This document shows positions 55,833-64,000 of a DNA stretch of 64,000 bases, in pieces; the first letter of the stretch is position 1; every line of letters begins with the position of its first letter. The notes beneath the pieces were generated by a model. That model was not told the origin of the DNA and searched no databases. It worked only from the letters and a program-made list of their open reading frames with translations. Made by a program: the position numbers and the translations under genes. The DNA is from Anthostomella pinea (Eukaryota; Ascomycota; Sordariomycetes; Xylariales; Xylariaceae): assembly GCA_963556695.1 (NCBI GenBank), contig CAUWAG010000003.1, positions 3,100,001-3,164,000 on the forward strand. Direction: 5' to 3'.

Positions 55833-58800
55833 GGCCACCAACTCTAGTGCGGGATACGCGCTTGGGCATTGTGGAGAAGCCGCGCTCACCCATGGGCCAT
55901 GGCGTCTTCCCTGATGCTGAAATCCTGCCCACAGACCTTGCTGGGGCTCTCCCGCCTAATCCGCACCCAAGGTTAAAGCAGCCTCCAAGGAATGACGAGC
56001 AAGCAGACCTGTGACCTCGCCAACTTGAGGTATTGCCAAGACGTGCCAGTCGCCACTCATAAGATGAACACCCAGAGAAGTAGTGGCCGTTCATGCTCAT
56101 GACGACGATACTACAGCTAGAATATGAGGACAGCAGTACGCAGCACGGGGTCCCTGCTAACCCTTGCTGGCCTAATTATAACTCATCAAATCCACGGGTA
56201 ACCCCCAAGGTTAGGCTTCCCTGGCCTGGCTTCATGTTGAGACTGGGAAAGTCGGCAGACCTTATCAGCAGGCAGCAATGCAGTCACAAGCAGACATACC
56301 TACAGCACGTAGAAACGTGCGCAGTAGAGTCGTTACCGCAACCCATCACGAACCAGACTGCGGACGGGGTATGCTGATTGTGACCAGGCAAGATTACATA
56401 TGCTCATCATGGATTCGGGATTTCCGGCATCGGGGATCCAGCTCCAGTGTCACGGCAACTTCATGGCATGGAGCCGTTGGCGCGTGTCCCGTCGTAATGC
56501 AGGAACAGGATCCCACCTCATGGAAGTATTGACGGATCAATTGCTAATAATGCGACTGCGGACAGGTTTTCGAGAGATTCATACATAGTATCTACTATAA
56601 GCAAAGCACCTGGAGTAACGAGTGTTACATCGCGACACTGATAGACGGGTCAATCCAGAAGGGCGTTAGAGTCGATGAAGCCAAGAAGAAGGCTCTTTCT
56701 CTCTACCTCTCCACAGGGAATGCACGGATCTGGACCGTTCACTTCTCAGTCCAAGACGGTCAGGTCAGCAAGAGCCGTCGTCTCCTCACTGCCGAGCATG
56801 ATGGCTTAATGATTCCAGTACCGCCCGCGTCCTTTCCAGGGGAGAGAGTACCCGGTCGAACAATGGCTGGCCCCAAATGGTAGACAGAAGTTCTTCATCG
56901 GGGTTGAGCCGGGTCCCCATGTGAAATCTTGCAACCGAACCACTCGCTTATTAGACGACAGAGAATTGAGTAGCACACCACACCACACCACCCCCTTGAG
57001 GGCGTGCTCTTAGCCAAGGAGTGTGGGGTGTTGGACTCGAAATTTGCCCGAGAAGCAGCATGTTTGCACACGGTGTCTTTCATTTCCGCCCGCAGTTGAA
57101 CAAGATACTGGTCACGAAGTGTATCCGCAGAATACTGCCTGGTACGGTACCAGGGTGTCTTGACGATCTGATGTTTTGAGCTGCTCTCGAGCAGAGACCG
57201 CTCATTACCAGCGCCATGCACGCTTTACAGCGTCACCGGTCGAAACTTGTACGCGATTCTTGTCTTCGCGGCAGCTCTCGTGCACGGCAAACAGCGATCC
57301 ACTGTGGCAGTCATGGAACCCGTCTGCGAGATTTGCGCAAGCACGTCAATGCTCCCGCCCCTGCCCTGGATGGGACCGCCTCGGTGACAGCGGTACCACA
57401 TCTATATTCGGCAGCTCCAAGGTCTGCGTCTCGCCATGGAACTTGACCCAGATCTGGAAATCTTCTGGTAGCCGGCCCACAGCGGGAGCCAGGCGGCCGC
57501 GGAAGCACCAAGATGCATCCGGACAGAAGGGGGGACCAGATGATGTGCATCCAGAGGACCTCTGCGGCGAAATTACTGTGTTTATGGATAAAGTCCATAC
57601 CGCTCACTACGACATGCCAAGATACCGAACTTCTCTTTCTCAAATCCCGCCAGGGCTCGATGCATAGACTGCTTGCGAGGGCGAGCCTGCGCTTCGTTCT
57701 ACGTCAGCCGTACGATGGCGTCGCCTATGCATGCTTCTTCAAGCACACTTGCATATGCAGGAGCGCCTCCCCCGTCCGAATTCTTTAAGGGGAGCAAAAC
57801 ATGCTTCTCATGCAGCAAGGGCCCGTTCTGCCGCGCTCAAGGTGAAGAAAATTCATCACACGTTCCACTCTACGCTGTGATATTGAGTACAGGAAAGTGA
57901 GGGCTGGAACATCCCATGCCCAAATCCCGGAAATGGTCGTCTTCTATTGGCACGAGGTTTCCGGCCACACAAGGAGGATGGATGTCGGCCAAATTTCATG
58001 CGCCTTCCTCCTCCCCCTTGTCCTCACCATCAGAAGAACGGACACACCGACCTCACGAATCCAACACGTTTGGCGGTCAACGCTCGAGCTGGGCGAGACC
58101 TTCCAGATGTACGAAGTATATTGGGGACACGTCGAACTCTATCTGCGCATGCTGGTGGTAGTTGGTACGTCACACTAGACCAGCTAAGCGGCGTCTGCAT
58201 GCGAGTGTCATTCTTCTATACTGCCAAGAGCCCATTTCGGGTTATGGGTGCGAGTATTGCGATATGATACAGCATGACCGTGCTATCACCATGTAGGCAC
58301 AAGATGTGGCTAATCAGTTACTGCCGAAGAAGATATATTCCGCCAAATGCGTCCTCGACTTTGACCAGGCGCCTATATCGACGAGTCGAGGACGGCAGGG
58401 TCTTGAGCGGTATGAGGCAGCAGTGAGGTCAGCAGCCTTGTGTGATAGTCACATCAAGGCTCCTGAGCTCGTGGTCGCTGAGCGCTCGTGCAGCTGCGCA
58501 TACGACATGCAGCCGTGCTGCTCGTACCACCGCCGTCATCAGAGAGAGCAAATACCTTGATGGCCATGCTTTGGCGAGCAACACCCCGTCAATGCGATCG
58601 ATGCTGGCGTTCCCTCGTTCAGCAAAGATCTCGCGGCAGATAGGGAGGGCCTTCCTGGGACGGAAGAGTGGTACTTCGCACCTTCTTTTCCGAACCTGCT
58701 ACTGGTGATGTTCGGCATTACCATTCTGGTCTCCTACTTGGTGAGATCTACGTCCCAGCTGCACGAAGACCATCGTTCATCGCCACTTTTCCCCTCATTT

Positions 58801-61800
58801 TCCATCACATCATCACCGCAGGCACCGTGTCCGCAAAGCAAAGGGCAGTTGATCGTCGCTGGTGTCGGATTCTGGAAGGAGAGAAGCCGTGCCACATGAT
58901 CACGGAAGCGCAGAAAACTTGGAGAAACAGTCACGAGCTTACCATAAGTACTTGGCTGTACAGGAAAGGTACATGGTCATGCTGCTGGGACAGCTCCAGA
59001 CTGGGCACTTCGTCCAGTCGTGACAGATCTCCCTAGCAGAGGCGACAGAGTTGGAGATCACAGTCTTGGTATGTCGGGACTGGAATTGATCGCCTTGCCT
59101 TCCCAGCCAGCGTGCCCGCTTCGACGCTATTGTTGACACATATGCAGGACTCATCTATGAGCTCTGACTCAGCTCCGTGGATCTCGATGATGCTTTCCCA
59201 TGATCACCTTCCGTACGCATCTATACCAGGTACAGCACCAGGCAGACGTGAGTATGTTTCGATCTCCGTAATGCACTTGAATCCGCTCCATGTGATGCAG
59301 ACCTGCCTGCTTCGACGAGGAACGGGAAACGGCTTCCAGATACCGGCTAACCGAATTCTGAAGCCAAAGGATTGCATATGATCAGCTTACAGCGCGGTTG
59401 TTGGAATAATCTCCCTTGCCAGCCAACTGGCCATAACTTGACGGTGTAGGTTCGGTGTCTTGTCCGAAATTCCGTCGTCGTCTGCTTTGCCAAGCATGCA
59501 AATGCATGTGCCTCCGAGGCGCTGGCCGCCGACCCGGCCACGTTCGGGCCAGCATTTAGCCGTCAACGTCCGCCGGCATTGGCTGGGCCCAATCCTCTGG
59601 ATAATTTCGCTCCGCAGATGTCACTCCGGACTATGGTCAGACTCACCTTGAAAGATGGCACGACTCCCACAGACCATGTAAAGTGTATTCCCCCATGCCC
59701 CATGGCGCAGGACCAGGAGAAACATGTTCTGTTCAGGCCATGTTACTGGCCGGACGGGGAGCAGACAAGCGGGCTCAGACTCACTAGACTGGCTATCCCA
59801 TCCCGGGCTGCAGACCGGCGACCCTGGTCACCGAGAACAGCTCAAGTGGCGTTGCTTGCACGGCTCACCGGTTGCGGTGAGGCCCCTTCACGCCTATGCA
59901 AGCCCCTCGAAGATGCCGCGGCCGTGCGAACGAGGCTGGACTGTTTGTCAGGCCGATCGGGATGTGATGTAGGTCGGACAGTTAGGAAGAACCGCCCACG
60001 CAGCGGTACGAGTGAATTTGCTCTCGATGACCCTCGACGACATGGCAGATTCGATGCAGATGGTCTCTGGGACCGAGCAGACCGACTGCTGCGTGCTGCT
60101 GCATCAGTGAGCGATGTTTCAACCTTGTCTGCATTCTCTGCTCACTACCTTATTCTGGCAGGAGGAGGACCCCTGCCGTTGCCTCATACTGTTCTTGTGT
60201 GGTCGATCAGCCGGCGCGTCGCACAAAATATTGAAAAGTGGTGGGAAATCAACATCCCCAAGATGGCGGTGAAGGTAGACCGCGGTGATGGCTTTTCTGC
60301 GTGGAAGACTGGGATGAGGTAGAATGAAGGATTCACCCCATCATATGATTCGGTTGCTCCCGCGTCCGGGAGGCATGCGACGGTTAAACAGGTAGGTATG
60401 TGAGGACCTCGGACTCCTCGGGCATTCAAATCTAGTCTCAACCATGAGTCCGCTTACTCGGCTGAGAGCAAGCTCTGCGATATCATCACCACCTTTCTAC
60501 TAGCATTGCTGCTCGGCAGGATGCCGCCGACTTTGGTACCGATGATTCATCCAGGTTGGTTGGTTGCTTGGTTCATTGCAATATTCAAGGCCTATGCTAG
60601 TGGTCTCAAGGACAATGGGACGTCACAAGCAGTCCACCTGTATGCATACAAGTGGCTTCTGAAGCCTCCATAAGGGCGAGGGTACCGTGCGCACGTGGTC
60701 ACTCCATTGAGAACATCCTTCCTGGTGTTTCGGGGCTCCGAAGAGCGAATACGAAGCTTCTAACCTCCAATACGCCGATGGGTCACCGTCACAACGACGG
60801 CCGTACCGCGAGCTCCTCCCACCGCGATGGTTCAGCGGCAGTTTGAACGGGCGTACGTATTACCAGCCCCTTCCATCAACGTATGCTCTGCGTTGGGACT
60901 CTCTCGTATCGTGGTTTGGGGCCGTCGACGTCGATTCGTCGCTAAAGAGCGACTTGTCGCTGGAAAGCGACGTGCGTCGTGGTCCTTGTCGTCAGGTCCT
61001 GCGGCGACGAGAGGCACGTCTCCTCTCCCCAAGGTCTGGAGCCGTCGCGACGACGACAACGACGAGGTCGTCGTCACTGACCTGTCATCGACTGTCTCTA
61101 AGCCGAATCTCCCGTATACTCAGTGCTTGCTCGAATGAGCGACCGAAACCACCATCTTGGCAAGAAGCACATATCCGCAGTGCCACGATCACATACGCGA
61201 CACACAAAAGACATATATACGGGAACAGGTCCAAGAGCTGCCAGCACTTGCTTTTGCCCTAGCTCCCGTCCGTTCGCACACCCATTTCTATCACCCCATA
61301 TTGGCAGTTATTCATCGGCGAAGGGTAAACAACACATTGATTGCGGCATCATTTAGTCGTGCCGTGCCGCGCCGTGCCGCGCCAAGGTCGACACGGCAGC
61401 TAAATGCCGGTGTGGGACACAAAGTCGGGTTATTCGGCCGCCCAGCGGCGCGTCCAGATAGATTGGCACGGTCAGCGGACCGAGCAGCTGGTCTCCATTA
61501 AAGATTATCCCATAATCGTGGATGTTGGGGCCAGCCGAAACGCGAACTGCACCAATCTAATCATTGGCGGGTGAGGTGAGCACTAACGATCGTATTACTG
61601 AAGCTAGGCTCTTGACTTGGGGCTTGGAAAGCTAGAAGCTAAGTTAGAGAGAACTCGGAAGCATGAGTGAGAGTTGGCCTTGCACGTAGGCCTCCGCCGT
61701 CGTGCTCCGGATACGAGCCATTTCCAGTGGTCCCCAAACATTGAAGCAGGACAGAGGGGGAAGTAACGATGACATCAAGTATACGACGAGTCTCTGTCAG

Positions 61801-63143
61801 GCATGTAGATGAAAACATGGAACTGGACATGGAGCTGTAATGACACGGGGTACAGGGCACGGTTATCAGCGACATTCTCAAGGCTGCCGCCCCCCTCTTT
61901 CAGGTTCAGGTGTTTCTCGTTGCTGGTTGGATGCCTCTGCAGTGTCCCGGCCGACTCTAGATCTGCCCAGCCCTTTCGGCGATTGCGGGTTCGCAGCAGT
62001 TCCCGTCTCTCAGTGGTCAACCTGTGGTGTAACCGATGGTTCGTCGATAGCGTCGAGCGGACCCCTGTTTCTTACGATTATCTTCCCCTCTTGAGAAGGT
62101 CGAGATGCATCTCGACTGGACGGATCACGGATGAGGCTGAACGATGCTACAGTAGCAAGCTGACCTGTGCTGAATCATTATCAACGATGGTGTGTGATAG
62201 CCGCAACGCTTGTTGCCGACGGCTGCGCGAGTTGATGTGAACGAGGGATTTCTAGGTTTCCCAGATAAGATTTCCCCGACATTTTCCCTCACTGCCTAGC
62301 CAACGCCCAACTTTGTGACCCGCCACAACCTGGTTATACTGGTCACACATCATTGGCTGGTGGAAGGATCCCTCCACATCCCGCGCCATCCACACGCAAT
62401 CCTCTGTGCCTCTCCGCCTCCTCTTCTCTTCCACGTGCTCGTCCTCCCGAGTCCTGATAACCTTCAACTTCCCCATCCCGCGCGTTCCTACGGTTACGGG
62501 CGCTGCGTGCTGCGTAATAATCCGTCGTCAGCCCCTCCTGAAACGCAACCAATACACTTACATACCTATCTATCTCGTACATTAGTCAGATAGATACCCT
62601 TGCATATTATCGCTCATACAAACCCATACAGTAGTGTTTTATTATGATTGTCGTCCCCAGGATCACTGTATTGTCGTCTTGTCTCTTCTCCATCATTGCC
62701 CCGAATTCTTCCTCAATGACCAACAATTGATGAAAGACGGTGTCGACCTTGGAAGTCTGGAAGTGGGTGTCAACTGTCTTGATGTCATTCGGTCGCAATC
62801 GTTGATTTCCCGGCTTTCCGGCCCACCTTGGCTCCCGACAACCCGAGTCGGCTCACCTCCACCTCATATCAACTTACTTGGTCCTTGAGATATTCCGAGA
62901 TTACCATCGCCCATCATCAATCTCCCGTCACCTCCTGACACCCTTCTCCCTCCAACCTGCCCGTGTTCTGTTCCGATGCATGCGATTCGGTGAACCTCTC
63001 GCGGCCGTTTGCGAGCTACTTGAACGCCCTCGGTCGCACCTACTAGACTGACCTTGACCTATCTCTGTGCACGAGTAGGTACAGGTATATACCTCCTATT
63101 ATACGTATCCTCTGTATACGTATAATAAATACAGTGGCGCACG

Positions 63144-64000
63144 ATGGCTTCGTTGCAGACAATGTCGGCGTCGGCATTTGGGTCACATGGCCGGCGAAAT
63201 AAAGTTAGCAAGCCGCGGGCTAAGGGCGCCGTCGTCAAGCCCATCCTCAAGAAGATCCAGTCGCAGTCGCGATCGCAGTCGGAGCAGAGCTCGTTGGACC
63301 TGGACAGAGGCTGGCACGGGCAGGGCGGCGAACAGCACTACCGAGGCAATGGTGGTGGTTGGGGAACAGGTGCAGGTGCAGGTGCAGAGGGAGGGCTCTA
63401 TCAGGAGCAGCAGGCCATCAGTGAGGCGGCGGTAGTATCGTCGAGCAACAACAGATCGGGACGGTATAACCACTCGCGCTCCATCAGCGGCACAAGCCAC
63501 GTCTCCCACGTCTCCCACGTCTCGGTCGCAACATCCAACAGCAGCAACGGTTTTGTGCACCCCTTCCAGCAGATGCCACGAAACTCGACCCCGCCGTTAT
63601 CGCTGTCGTACGCGCCGTCGATGACTTCCTTCGTCGACAGCCGCGACTACTCGCCCACCACAATCACCGAAGACGACAACCAATACAGTCACCGTCACCA
63701 CCAGCAACCTACCTTGCCTATGAGTAACTCCCATTCAGCTTCGCACTCGCAACCGAGCTTGGGCCTCCGCCGCCCGTCACTGGCCAGCCAGCGCACCTCG
63801 TCCTTCAGCGACACTCGCACCGCCAACCCTCATCCTCCACCTCCGCTGAGAATCAACACCTCGCGCACTACTTCGTCCACCACCCCCGCGCAATCCTCAC
63901 GACTCGTCAATGTCTCCAGTCGTTCCGACCTCTACCTCGACCGCACTTCCGACTCGCCCACAGCATTGGTACCACCATCGACCTCTGTAGCGCCCATGTC
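63144..64000 (+). CDS. Ser/Gln-rich hypothetical protein, N-terminal part (cut by window edge)
   Basis: From the ATG at 63144 the frame stays open for 285 codons to the end of the window. The protein starts MASLQTMSASAFGSHGRR with a basic patch (NKVSKPRAKGAVVKPILKK) and a SLDLDRGW motif, then becomes disordered: Gly/Gln-rich, a triple HVS repeat near residue 115, His-rich and Ser/Thr/Pro-rich stretches (DYSPTTITEDD; LGLRRPSLASQRTSS). No membrane segment or signal peptide. The basic N-terminus followed by a long disordered Ser-rich tail is common in fungal regulators and septum or cytoskeleton proteins, but I cannot name the family from this part. The gene-poor 13.8 kb upstream could hold a long regulatory region. 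Confidence 0.75.
   Translation, partial: MASLQTMSASAFGSHGRRNKVSKPRAKGAVVKPILKKIQSQSRSQSEQSSLDLDRGWHGQGGEQHYRGNGGGWGTGAGAGAEGGLYQEQQAISEAAVVSSSNNRSGRYNHSRSISGTSHVSHVSHVSVATSNSSNGFVHPFQQMPRNSTPPLSLSYAPSMTSFVDSRDYSPTTITEDDNQYSHRHHQQPTLPMSNSHSASHSQPSLGLRRPSLASQRTSSFSDTRTANPHPPPPLRINTSRTTSSTTPAQSSRLVNVSSRSDLYLDRTSDSPTALVPPSTSVAPM

Larger units (their letters stand above)
49348..63143. other. Gene-poor region, 13.8 kb
   Basis: No gene I can support on either strand. The longest open frame (59579-60322, plus, 247 codons) has no recognisable motifs and an Arg/Ser/Pro bias expected by chance from GC-balanced DNA. The region contains several microsatellites and repeated TACCTA/TAGGTA words, and is not AT-rich. 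It may hold long leaders, non-coding transcripts or fast-evolving genes that I cannot see. Confidence 0.45.

Noticed and set aside
56895..57221. Minus-strand frame with a helical-looking segment (SADTLRDQYLVQLRAEMKD)
   Set aside because: No continuation in adjacent frames and no recognisable family; probably chance.
59579..60322. 247-codon plus-strand frame in the gene-poor region
   Set aside because: No motifs, no sensible codon pattern and no neighbouring exons; length alone is not enough in GC-balanced DNA.
1..64000. CRISPR array, bacterial operons or prophage
   Set aside because: Spliced genes and fungal families throughout; the tandem repeats lack spacers of CRISPR type.

Overview
The window is nuclear DNA of a filamentous ascomycete (Pezizomycotina). 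Evidence: short GT-AG introns of about 50-150 nt with CTAAC-type branch points, fungal-type protein families (HET, NACHT-ankyrin, Kin4 kinase, Vcx1 exchanger, class II DAHP synthase), TTAGGG-type telomeric words, and AT-rich blocks that look like repeat-induced point mutation (RIP). Species cannot be read from the sequence.

Layout. 0-2 kb: a frameshifted nucleotidyltransferase-fold gene and an unrecognised minus-strand gene. 3.05-5.8 kb: an intact seven-exon Ca2+/H+ exchanger with a probable 3-nt micro-exon. 6.4-11.5 kb: an AT-rich transposon graveyard with nested inverted repeats, three copies of a 65-bp hairpin unit and a solo LTR with a perfect target duplication. 12-15.2 kb: a SPRY-domain gene and a FAD-linked oxidoreductase whose second intron lacks a usable in-frame AG. 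15.7-19 kb: a decayed HET gene lying head to head with a 5'-truncated NLR (post-NACHT plus ankyrin) fragment. 19.9-28.98 kb: a Cys-repeat ORF, a secreted protein, HYPK, DAHP synthase (divergent from HYPK, with a Gcn4/CPC1-type site), a frameshifted small gene, and a membrane protein with two in-frame stops. 30.1-33.7 kb: a Kin4-type kinase. 33.7-63.1 kb: gene-poor DNA with only a DUF4260 gene and a four-exon GT2 glycosyltransferase. 63.14 kb to the edge: the start of a Ser-rich protein.

Core genes (exchanger, HYPK, DAHP synthase, kinase, GT2) have clean reading frames. Accessory genes (nucleotidyltransferase, HET, NLR, the 27-kb and 28-kb genes) carry single-base indels or nonsense changes. 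I read this as real decay of an accessory and allorecognition neighbourhood, but consensus errors in homopolymers must be excluded. No intact new multi-gene system was found.
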